Assembly (NCBI GenBank): GCA_001599815.1 | Contig: BCIA01000003.1 | Coordinates: 4,092,001-4,156,000, forward strand | Origin: Furcasterigmium furcatum | Lineage: Eukaryota > Ascomycota > Sordariomycetes > Glomerellales > Plectosphaerellaceae | Length of the DNA stretch: 64,000 bases | Direction of reading: 5' to 3' | Shown here: piece after piece, positions 46,659 through 57,300 of the stretch | How the letters are laid out: the number at the start of each line of letters is the position of its first letter | Numbering within the stretch: the first letter of the stretch is position 1 | Notes under the pieces: generated by a model | Seen by the model: only the letters and a program-made list of their open reading frames with translations | Told to the model about the DNA's origin: nothing | The model's database searches: none | Program-made: the position numbers and the translations under genes

Positions 46659-47591
46659 ATGACGATATCATATCATCCCGCGGGACAACCCACTCCCGTG
46701 AACGGCAATTTCAACGACAGTCCACCACCACAGGAGACAGGTACATCGGGCGACGACAACCGGACCATGGCCATCGCCCTGAGTACGGTGCTCTCTGTCC
46801 TCGCCGTTGCCATCATAGCCGGCAGCGTCTTCATCTGCTGTCGATATAGGCAGGGACGGCTCCCTTTCATGCAACGTGGAGTCACTCCCATCGACGACGA
46901 GGAGATCGAGTCATGGAAGAGGAAGGAGGCAACAGAAGGAACGGAGGAGACGGGTACTTTATGCGATGACAAGGCACCCACCATGCACAAGAAGCATCCG
47001 TCAACCACGTCGTTGAAGAAGCCCCCCAGTGTTGTTGTGTACCACAACCAACAGCAATCTTGGTCGTGCGCAGAGAAGACCTCACCACGCTCCTTGATTT
47101 CCAATGGCGCGGCAAGCAAGAAGAGTATCGAGATCCCTCAGACTCCGGTTCTGGCCCGCGCCCCGAACGCCAGGCCCGGATTGACCGACGAGTGTGTTCA
47201 AGGCGACGACGCTTTCTTGCCAAGCCCAAAGCGTCGGCCCTCCCGGCTGGCAAAATACCCGCCCAATGCGTCCATGTCTTCTACCCGCGGTCACGGCAGG
47301 ACACTCAGCACGAGGAGCAGCTTCAGCTTTGGTGGAAGCGTTCGTGACCAGTGGTATGGTTCTGGGCATGGCTATGTCACAGACCCTGAGCTTTCACCAC
47401 GCTCATCTCACGACGACCTCAACGCCTCCCACGGCATGCCTTCATCCAGCGGTGAGAGAAGTCACAACCACCACCGAGTATACTCGACATCTTCGATCCC
47501 ACCGAGGCTTTCTCTTGATGAGGCGTATTTTGGCGATCAATCTCCTCGGCCATTGGTGCCCAGTTCGGAAATCGGCCGCGCCATCGGCTGA
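46659..47591 (+). CDS. Unrecognised single-pass membrane protein
   Basis: Single exon from ATG 46659, 310 residues. A short Pro/Asn/Gly/Thr-rich N-terminus (about 35 residues, probably extracellular) precedes one strong hydrophobic helix (about 37-61, TMAIALSTVLSVLAVAIIAGSVFICC). A basic stop-transfer RYRQGR and a long Ser/Pro/Arg-rich tail follow; the tail holds MQRGVTPIDDEEIESWK just after the membrane. That layout fits a type I or III plasma-membrane protein with a regulatory cytosolic tail, as in Mid2/Skg6-like fungal sensors, but no named domain is seen. The frame stays open and codon use is coding-like throughout, so the gene is probably real. An extra upstream exon cannot be excluded. 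Confidence 0.62.
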   Translation: MTISYHPAGQPTPVNGNFNDSPPPQETGTSGDDNRTMAIALSTVLSVLAVAIIAGSVFICCRYRQGRLPFMQRGVTPIDDEEIESWKRKEATEGTEETGTLCDDKAPTMHKKHPSTTSLKKPPSVVVYHNQQQSWSCAEKTSPRSLISNGAASKKSIEIPQTPVLARAPNARPGLTDECVQGDDAFLPSPKRRPSRLAKYPPNASMSSTRGHGRTLSTRSSFSFGGSVRDQWYGSGHGYVTDPELSPRSSHDDLNASHGMPSSSGERSHNHHRVYSTSSIPPRLSLDEAYFGDQSPRPLVPSSEIGRAIG

Positions 47592-49351
47592 ACAAATGTC
47601 GGTACGGACGAGCCATCCAGCTTCAACGGGATGAGGGGGATACTTTTACCCCCTGTACCCGGTTGCTTAGACTCCATGGACGTCTGCCTATCTACACATA
47701 CCCATCGGTCAGGTCTCATGGCTGGTTACTCATGATGAGCTCAGCCTTGGCGACGCCCTGTTTCGATATTATTCCTCAGGTCTCGGTCACGAGTACTGTA
47801 TCAGCATCACAGCTTTCCCGCTCTTAACCTACGAGCACGCAGCTGCGCAATACTTGCTCGACGACAGACCCGACTTCGACCTATGTATTGGTCATCCCTT
47901 GGCTTGCAAGCCCCGCGTCCTTGACCCCGGCGCGTCTCAGCCGCTATTCGGTAGACTGTCGGCACCTTGTCTTGGACATGGTAGAGCCTCAGTGAGAAGC
48001 GGCCGCCGGTAGGAGGCTGGCTACGACACTTACCAACGCGTCCGACGCGGGATACCTTTGGGAGGTTCCAACCCGCAGACTGGCACGACGGAGGAAACAT
48101 CCAATGAATGGCAGGAGACAACAGAGATTGATTGTAAGGACACCTGGACGAGCGTTGGATATACCCACTATCATGATGACATTCCTTTCTCATGACCCGC
48201 TGCTACCACAGCGTTTCTTTGGAGCCGTATCCCTACCCGTCAATACATATACTCTCTTCTCAGCCCTAGTGCAAGGATTGATCTGAATTCAAAACAAGTT
48301 GCGCTCAGTGCGTTAGATCATGTGTTTGCAGGCTCGCGAGGAAGGAGTGCCACCGTGGATGACGTGAACAACGTAGGCCGCGTCGGGACCCATCAGCGAA
48401 CAGACACCGGTGGTACCACTGCTCCGGGACCGTCGCATGGGCACGTGTCTGAGCTCACCCACGAACAGGTCACGGGCGAGGTTGAATGAGTGTTGAGCAT
48501 CATCGGGTCGGGGCGGGGGAATCAACGGGCACCTAGGCAAAGGGCAATGCGACGTTCGATACCCGTCATCCGATCTATGATGCAACATGATCGGATAAGA
48601 TGAAACGGCGAAGGCGGTGTGAGTTCTTCCGCCGTTGTTGGTGGAGGATCGTGCAATGGAGGCCGTTTCAGGGGCAGCGGAGACGGGATGGGACGGGATG
48701 GGACGCCGCGGGCTGTGCCGTGAGGGAATTGGGTGAGAGAGGGCTCTTGTCAGGCAGCGCGAGATCCCCATGACAAAACCATGTCTGATCAGTTTGGAAA
48801 GTGATCGTTTGGGCACTCGAGCTCCGTATACATTATGGAGTTCCCTTCATAGAAGTTGCCCTACTTGTGGTGAGAGGGTTTATTCGGGGCCAAGGGGCGA
48901 CGGGTCACATTGATATTGAGCACCGCCACAGGGGGGTGGCTTTAGCTCACCCGCAAGCCACCAGCCACTCACTTAACGCGCCACATGAGAAAGTCGCGTC
49001 CACTTCCCACCCACCGACGCGATTCTTCAACTTCATCCAAATCGACCAAGACACCCGCTGCTTCACTGCCGCAGCGCCACCGTCTCGACGCCTCCGGATA
49101 ACCGGCCCTTACGGCTGCACAGCACCCTATAATCCTTCAAGCTTGGCAGAATCTGATCTACCTCCGAGACTGGCCCGTACTGTTCGCCCGTGACCTCGTC
49201 AATCTCAGACGCACCTCTCACCTTCCGGCCCGCGCTTCATCGGACGACAAGTGACGGACCGACGGTGTCCGATATCATCCCATCGAGAGAGAAGAGGGAC
49301 TCTGTTGACTCTGCGTCGCACCTACTGCGCCTGTTTACGCCTCACTTCACA
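47592..49351. other. 1.76-kb intergenic region upstream of DPB4
   Basis: No recognised gene. A short tandem GATGGGACG-type repeat lies near 48684-48705. The last 250 bases are C-rich with the sense of a 5' leader for DPB4. Confidence 0.5.
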
Positions 49352-50565
49352 ATGCCGCCTCGGAAAAGCGACCAGCACAGGAAAAGCGACGTCTCGACAG
49401 CCCGCTTCGAGGTGATGGAGGAGGGCGCCCCGGCACCGGCTGCCAGCGTTCCGCCCCCCGGCCCGGAATCTGTGATCGCAGTAGCAGACACGGAGGCCTC
49501 GCCCACGGTGCTGCCGCGCATCGGCCATGAGGAGAAGAAGGACAAGGAGAAGGAAAAGGAAAAGGACAAGGACAAGGACAAGGGCGACAAGGACGCCGTT
49601 GCCATTGAAGTGCGTTACCCCCCTTTTAGATATCTGGTGAGTTTGAGGACAAATTGAGCTGACTGGAGCCTTAGGACCTCAGCCTCCCCAAGTCGATCAT
49701 CACCAGGCTTGCAAAGGGGGTGCTACCCCCGAATACGCAGATTCAGTCCAATGCCATCATGGCTCTGAGCAAGAGCGCCACGGTGTTCATCAGCTACCTG
49801 GCATCTCAGTACGTGAAGCATTAACCATGTTAGACCGCGACCTATCTTGGAGCAGGGGGGCTAATGTGCTGCGCAAAGTGCCAATGAGAATGCGACCGAT
49901 CGTAACAAGGTGACAATCATGCCCGAGGACGTCTTCAAGGCCCTCGACGACACCGAGTTCTCGTTCCTCGTCGAGCCCCTCAAGGCCGAGTATGAAAGTA
50001 CGCATCCCCCAGTATCAAACCGAGCAGCCAGCCGTGCATTCTAGGGATTATCTGTCGCTGACCCCCGCTTGCAGAGTTCGCGAGTGACAAGTCCAACAAG
50101 CGAAAGTCCTACCGCGCCAGCAAAAAGTCCGGCGTGGACGGCGACTCGCAAATGGCCGATGTCTCAGGCGGCCCCGGCGGGCCTGATGACACGATGATGA
50201 CAACGGCCAGTGACGCGACTGCCGCCGCCGCCGGTTCGTCGGCAGACGCATCTGCTGACCAGCCGCGTGCGAAGAAGGCGAAGCTTGGGGCGGCGATCGG
50301 GGTGGCGACCATCGCAGGCGGTGCTGCTGCCGCCGCCGCTGTTGCCGGGGGCGAAGAGGATGTGGATGATGATGAGACGGAGCCTGAGGACCAGGGGGGT
50401 GACCAGGACGAAGATGACGAGGACGACGCTGCGGAGGAGGAAGAGGAAGAGGAAGAAGACGACGAGGAAGAGGGGAGTGATGGGGACGAAACCCAGGATG
50501 CGTTGGAGGATAGGCCGAGAAAAGGAGAGGAGGATGAAGCCCTTGACGGGGATGAGAGCGATTAG
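49352..50565 (+). CDS. DPB4: DNA polymerase epsilon histone-fold subunit DPB4 (POLE3-like)
   Basis: Exons 49352-49609, 49675-49808, 49879-49997 and 50075-50565 join to 1002 nt, 333 residues. The histone fold (about 87-165) starts with DLSLPKSIITRLAKGVLP and holds ALSKSATVFISYLASHANE, with PEDVFKALDDTEF as the last helices. In the family it pairs with DPB3/POLE4 in polymerase epsilon and with chromatin-remodelling partners. The N-terminal 86 residues end in an alternating KDKEKEKEKDKDK charge run. The C-terminal 90 residues are an Asp/Glu tail (over a dozen acidic residues in a row around 285-300). The start chosen is the first ATG of the exon; the upstream frame is open but offers only GTG. 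The three introns are 65, 70 and 77 nt. Confidence 0.89.
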
Positions 50566-52066
50566 CGGATGCCCAGGCAGATATCTCCGTATCCTAGGCA
50601 CAGCTATACGTATGACTTGATGAGATGAGGCAGATGCATATAGTGTGATGCCTAACGTCCTGCCTTTGACCAGGCCTTCGGTCATGATCTATTTCTAGCC
50701 ACTCGCTGTAGGGTCGTCCCAGGCTGCTGGCATGCAACATGCCGCAACGATCAACCACGCTATTGTGGTTCACCGTCGCGTTCTGGAGCCCTCGAACCAT
50801 CACGACCATCCACCCACGATCGATGCCCCTCCCGCCTGTCTCTCCCCGAAACAAGCGCGCTCCCGAAGTGCATCGAGCTAGATAACCCGGTTTACATCTG
50901 GTGTAATCCTCCGGTGACACTGCATCGAAGCCAAGTCCCAGCCCCGCGGGGCGCACCCACGAAATCGGGAATCTTGTCACGCAGGGCTGGCTGTTTCGTT
51001 GACCACAGTCCAGCTACGACATCGATACGTTGGTACGACGTGCTCTGCTAACGCCAACCCAAACATGCCCAACTGCGCCGCGGCTCTGGGGCCGTAGGTT
51101 GCGCAAATTCCGTACGGTGTCACAGCAGACGCCGGCTGCGGGAGATCCAGGTATCCAACTGTTCTCGGATCCCCAGTGCATGTTTTCGTCCCTTTAGCTG
51201 GAGGTCTCGTCTTCGTATGATGCGGTCAACGCCACAACGCGGGCAGATCATCCATGTCACGAAGCGAATCGGTCATAGAAAAAACAATACGTATTCCGTT
51301 AACGACGAGGTATCCAATGCAGCCTGGTAGTCAATCCGCCCAAAGTGAAGAGAAGTGAAGAAGAGAGGAGGAAAGAAAGTAAACAGTATAGAAAAGTACC
51401 CTTTGCGAAATCCAAAATATGCTCGAGGGGGTGATGTAGTCCCATACCCAAGACAAGGCAATCCTCCCAAGTTTCCCCAGCGAGAAGAAAAGCATAACTC
51501 CTCCCATGCTGCGAAACCTGGACCCAATGAACCGAAGTTCGGCACGAGCAAAGATCCGCCCACAATCCGAATCGTAACAATGGTGCCAACCTGAACCCAG
51601 AACATGTGAAATGTATATATAACCCGACTGAAGAGTCATGGAAAGACCCTCCCTCCGACCCAGTCCCCAGATCAGGCCGCCCTGTGCTTGTCCGTCAAGC
51701 TCGAGTTCCAGAACCCCGACCTCGGGACCTCGACGCAGTAATGCGGCCCACAGATCAAGTGGCAGAGCGGGATGAGGCAAGCAGCTCGATTAAGACACGA
51801 AAAGAATAGAAAGATGGGAGAGCGGTGGTATCGATCGGTCCAAATCACGAGCTCGGACGATGAAAACAGACGTAATGTCGGGCTGAAGGAATCAGTGTGT
51901 GCGGGGCTCAAGAAAAACATCTTGAGCGTGATAAGAGGTTGAAAAGGCTCCTCCAACAGTCGTTCTTGGAACAGCTCGCTGGTGCTGCCCAGCGACGCGA
52001 GCTCTGTAGCTGGCGAAGAGGCTCAGATACAATGCAAGCCGTCCACTCGGGCAAAGACCGTCACAG
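50566..52066. other. Convergent intergenic region, DPB4 / RSC7
   Basis: These 1.5 kb separate convergent stops and are long for two 3' UTRs. No gene or repeat is recognised. Confidence 0.5.
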
Positions 52067-54383
52067 CTATTGAGGTTGGTTTGCCCACCATTGGTTGGCA
52101 GGGGACTGTTGGCCGGACCAGCCTTGGCTCTGCGTGGACGTCCCCGGGCTCGGCTGAGGCATGTAGCCACGGGGTGTCTGGTCGGTCGAGTACATGGCCT
52201 GGTTGGACCCGTAGCTCTGACCCATGCCAGGCATGCCTGAAAACTGCATGCCGGGTTGCATGCCGCCACTCGAAGAGTGTCGCAGCTGTGGCGCCGGGGA
52301 TTGCGTTGGGTGAGCATGCTGGGTCTGCGTAGTGTAACCAGAGTAGCTGTGCTGGGGATTCTGGGCGGTCTGTGGCCACATCTGACCAGACGCGCCGGGG
52401 TAGTGGTAGCTCTGGGTAGCCTGGGGCAAAGTGCCTGCGGTCACGGAACCTAGGGAGGCTGTCAGCTCTGGCAGGGAACGTGGGGAGGAGACAGGCGCCA
52501 TACCTCGCATGGGTGCCTGGGTGATGGGATTCTGAGCGTGGATGGACTGAGAATAAGGAGGGTTTGTCATGATCATTTGAGGGCTCTGGTTCGGAACAAG
52601 GCTGGGCTGGGGCATGCTTCCAGCGGCGGCATGTGGGGATTGTGCGGCAGCCCTGCTGGTCGGAATCGACGAGTCGCTCGTGCCGATGGTCTGGCTCAGA
52701 TTGGTGCTCTGAGGCTGCTCGTGGGGCCGCCTCCAGGCATTCTGGTTCCAGTCGTGGCGCATCTCCCGTGACTGGTTGACCTGTCTGTTGTACTCCGCGG
52801 CATGGTGCGCCTGAGCATTCACCTCGCCCACGGGTGCAGGCCGGGTCTGGTCCTGGTACGGAGGTCCGGTGATCTCCTGGCGGGGACCACTCTTAAAATT
52901 GACGCTGCTGTAGTCGCGCGGCCTGTTGTCGCTAATGTCTGTTCCGAGGGTTATCATGGGCATCCTGGTTGTACCTCCAGTTGGCGCTCCAAGCATACCT
53001 GGCTGGACGAGTTGGGGTTGTTGAGGGCCACCTGGGAACTGAGCAGGAGCGTTGCTGTAGACGATCTCGCCTTGAGGGGCGCCCAACATGACCTGGCTCT
53101 GTGCTTCGGCTGCTTCTCTCACGCGGGATTGTCCTGGGCGTTTTTCGCCGGCAAGATCGGCTTCGGTGAATCCCTGCTTCCGGGCCTTGTTCTCCCAGTA
53201 GTCATCACGAACCCTTCGCCCGTTCTCGATGACACGGCTTCCGAACTGGCGGAACATGGACCGTGCTGTGACAATAGCGATCTGTCGGGACCGGTAAGAG
53301 AAGGGTAGAATCTCCTGGTTGACGAGGTCATCCTTTTCGGTCTGGCTGGCGATGATCTTGAACAACGACCTGTTCTTGTTGAATAGCAAGTAGGAGTCTC
53401 GGTATCCCAGTACCCTCGCGCATTCTGTAGCAAGCATGAAGAGCTTATCCCCTCGGTTGGGAACTAGGAATGTCCTGACTCTGTAGGTGCGACCGCCGAG
53501 AAGCGTGCCGTTGGCCATGACCTTTTTCTCGCCAAACTCATCGATCTCTCGTGGGATGTATTCATCGTTGGTCGAGTTAAGTTGATCTGTGGTATGGTCC
53601 CTGACAGTGGGCAGGGCCTTCAGGGTCTGCGGCTTCGTCGGCGTGGTCTTGGGGGGTGGTGAAGTCTGGGGTGGTTGCGCATACGCGACGGCCTGACCCG
53701 GCAGCGGCGCGTTCGGGTTCTGCGGCGTCTGCGGCGGCGGGATACCCTGAGGTACGCTCGACATGGTGGCCTGTCCCGCAGGTCCCGAGATACTTCCAGA
53801 GGTCCTGGACTTCATCGATTTTCCGCGCTTTCTGGGGTTCGAGTCACCTGTGCCGCGACAGCGCGAGGTCAGCGCGTATTCCACTCCAGAAAATGTCGCA
53901 CCAGAAAGGAAGCGCAGTATTGGGTCTGCGACGCACGTGGAAAAAGCTGCACGATCAAAGTGTCGCGACGTACCGTTGTTCCCAGGAATAACGCCTTGGT
54001 GTTGATCAGGCGACCTGGTTCGCTTGATACCTCGGGGAGTCGGGTTCAGCAGGTCTTTGCAAGCATCATTGTCAGCATCGCGCTTTCAAGGAAATGCGGG
54101 GTTTGACCCGGCCGTTAGGATCCAGAGTGCGCGCGGAATGTGTGGAAGCTCGAACGGCGATGGAATGTTGTTGTTGTTATGACCCGCCCGTCAGTGACGG
54201 CATCTGGTGCGGGAGTGCGACACGGGCTCGATCGCGGGCGAACTGGTGGTGGGAGGGGCTCGGGGTGGAATTGGGGGGAGCGCGGTCGATCGCACGGATG
54301 GGAGGGGGGGACGTACCAGTAGTGTTAAGAGCGGCGGGATTGATTGTGCCACTGTCTGCGCCGTTCGGTTGTGCGGAGTACAT
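52067..54383 (-). CDS. RSC7: Chromatin remodelling complex subunit RSC7/NPL6 (Swp82 family)
   Basis: Exons 54383-54317, 54054-53974 and 53847-52067 join to 1929 nt, 642 residues. Exon 2 gives the family-like LLNPTPRGIKRTRSPD. The conserved RSC7/Swp82 domain (about 125-270) runs from DEFGEKKVMANGTLLGGRTY through LFMLATECARVLGYRDSYLLF to RQFGSRVIENGRRVRDDYWE. The rest is a Gln/Pro/Ser/Met-rich low-complexity tail. In yeast the protein sits in RSC or SWI/SNF and supports nucleosome remodelling. Introns 1 and 2 are 262 and 126 nt, longer than the local norm. A 54-nt stretch at 52450-52503 has a good GT donor, a CTGAC branch and a TAG acceptor, but is also in frame, so the protein may be 624 residues. 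The first in-frame ATG of exon 1 is used as start. Confidence 0.84.
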
Positions 54384-57300
54384 GAGGGCGTCGACGATTC
54401 CCAAGATGATCGCACGGTCAAGACAGATGCTCGACGACGTGGTAGGATGTTGTTGGACTGCCTTGCGGCTGGGTCGCGACGAAACGAGCCTGGAACTGGG
54501 AGATGGCGGTGCGGGAGGGGGTGTTGGCAAGGCTAGTCGTGCATGTGGTAGGCGCTATGCGCACAGCAGCCGCTCCTCGCTCGCTGAAGATGAACCGGGG
54601 GGTTATGGTATGTTCGCGGCGGAATATCCGAAGCGCGCGAGAAAAAAAGAAAAGTAATGTCCGAACGAAATTTGTCGACGCGATGTGCCAATAACGTCAA
54701 TCGTGCAGGATAGCTGCTGCGAGTGTGACCGAGGAAAAAATCAGAGCTTGTCCTTGGGTAAGACAAGACCAGGCAGCATGGGAGAAAAGCTGGCCGACGA
54801 TGGGCCGGGTGGTCTGGGCCCTAAGGTATGATGTTCTCCCCCGTGAGTGGCGAAGAAGCGGCTTTTCGGCGCGCAGCTGCGAAAATATGAATGACGGACT
54901 CTCCCTGGTCGGGGGAAGAGTGGCCTCTTGTGACAGCGACAGGGACCCGGGCAGCGATGGCGAGACTGGCGCGCGATGAAGCTGTCGCGACGATGCGATT
55001 TCCAGACTGACGCGGTCGGGTTGCCAGTCGCAAGGTTGCTGCTGTCAATGTTGGATGGAAGCTGCACGCGAAAGACGCAGCTCAGATATGACGGATGGTT
55101 GGCTATGTACCTCTGGGTGAGCGGGTAGAGGGGGGGACTATGCAGAAGTGGGTGGGCGGGTGGAGGAGAAAGCGGATGTATGGGGACCACAGCTGCGCGT
55201 GGTGTGTGCGTGCAGGTGTGTAGGTACGGATATGTATGTACTCTGCGCGCTCGTAGTGCAGACGTACCCCGAAACTACTACCACGCGGGCTGTTGGCAAG
55301 GGACTCGTATCGCAGATAAGGCGGCTCCGTGTCGTCGCAAGGCAGCACGAAGGTGTCGCGTCGACTTGAGAGTCGAACGAGAAAAACTTCTAGCCACGGG
55401 TATGCGATGTCGATGTCGCATCCAAGGGCCGGACTGAGTCGAGTCGGCTGGGGGAGAGCACTGCGCGTTGACTGAGCGTTATGTGCTGTACTTGTAAGGC
55501 GGGGGACTGGTTCCGCCGAAGGTTGGCGCAGGCAGCCGACTTATAGGAACGGGTGATGAGGGCTGAGACGAGAGGTGCTCGAGGGCATGCTGGACACACG
55601 GATTGTACTCCGGCAGGTGACCTTTGCACAGCTCCAACGCACTCTGAGAACTCTTGGACAGACGATGCTTGCCGGGCAAGGCCTATCTATTCAGATAGAG
55701 AGACGGCGCGTCGCAAGAACCCCGCGAAGTCTTGAGCAGCACCTCGGGGACCAGACATGCAGGCGGCGGCAAGGCTAGTGGGGCAGGATTCCGCGCGGGC
55801 GAAGTGTCCCGAGTTTGCGAGTCTGGAGACGGGAGATAACGTGTATCGACTGCTTTCTTGGTTGGTGGCTCGCCCTTCTGTAGAGGATGAAGTTGACGAT
55901 GTCTGGGAACCGAAGCTCTCCAGCAAACCAGAAGTAAGTGTGGACGGCCGGCAGAAAGAGGGGACCTGGGACCTCGGAAGTGGTGTGTATGTCAGAAGGA
56001 CGATGGGAATGAACAAGGTCAAGAGCGACGGGTTGGCGTACAGGCGGCGGCGGGATGGATGGGTGAACAGGGTGGATGGGAAGAAGAGAACAAGGGGGAG
56101 AAGCAAGCCAGACCCCGGTCTGCTTGGGGCAAGGTGAGCTGGGGTGGGGAATGAGATCGCGCTGTCGGCTGGGCAGGCAGGACGGACGGGCGTGGAGAGG
56201 CGAGGAGGCCAGGCCGCTAGAGAGAGGCAGGCCAGCCGAAGGGAAGGAAGGAATGGGGAACGAAGGCGGCGGCGGCGGGTGGGCGTGGATGTGGAAGGAG
56301 CGTTGCGTTGCGCCGCTTCCCACAGAACAGACAGATGGGAGGGAAGGAAGGACAAGCGGCGCGTGGCGCAGACGGTGGGAGAAACGGGCAGGGGTCATGG
56401 GCACAGCTCCTTTGGTGCAGATGCAGAAGCACCGACAGCGCCAAGCTAGATGGCCCCACCATGCGAACAATGACAGGGATTATCCCAACCGCCCTTGGAC
56501 CTGGGCTTCCTTTGATCACGACGGCCCCGCTGGTTTGACCGGGCGGATTGTGTCTTTCACTTCTGACGTGCGTCTCGGCCGCGGCGACATCCTTTCCGAC
56601 CAGCGCTAGGCCTACTCGAGCAGGTTATCCTGTTTGGCCTGGCTCCTCGGTCAAGTCAAGATATTCTCCTCTGCCCATCTCGTCCTTTCTTTCATCTGTC
56701 CACAGCGCCCGTCGTTTTGGCCGGGCCCTCGCAGAAAGACCCATCCTGACACGCGCGCTCTGCGCGGCATTTCATCTCGTCTTATCTGCATTTTGCATCC
56801 TCTTCCTCGGCCGTCATCCAGGACCCGCAGCCATATGTCATTCTACGAGTATCTCCTTGTGGCTCTGTCAGCCTCATCCAGGAAATACGAGCAAAAGCGG
56901 CTCGCCAATCAGACACTGTCGTATTCCTTGCCTCCTCTGGCAACTGGTCAGGTTTTGTGATCAGCAGAGGGTCCGGACTGGCCGAATCTCCCTGGCCTGT
57001 GCTTATTCCGAACCGACTGTGTTGGATGATGAGTGAGCAACTCAGCAGCTCATCTTTTAGCAAGTCCTGCCCCCTGCAAGCCATGCATCAAGAATCTGCT
57101 GGAAAAACCTGCTCGGTGCGCAGCCGAGATGGGCTGAGTCTGTCTCTCTGTTACTGCGTGGTATGGGATGGGACTCCTTCGTCACAGGAGACCAGAATGT
57201 CCACCAAGATGCGCCCAGAGAACCAAGACAGGCGTGACCCCCGACTCGTCCAGGGTTCGTTCTGTGCCAGGGTTCTTCGTGCGTGCGCGTTGGAGGGAAG

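Noticed and set aside
16490..54383. A functional cluster of chromatin and replication genes (sirtuin, CHD1, SLD3, DPB4, RSC7)
   Set aside because: They are housekeeping genes on both strands mixed with unrelated genes; nearness is probably chance without synteny evidence.
54177..54530. A separate minus-strand gene starting upstream of RSC7 exon 1
   Set aside because: The upstream start is TTG, not ATG; the useful part of the frame is RSC7 exon 1, joined in phase to the next exons.
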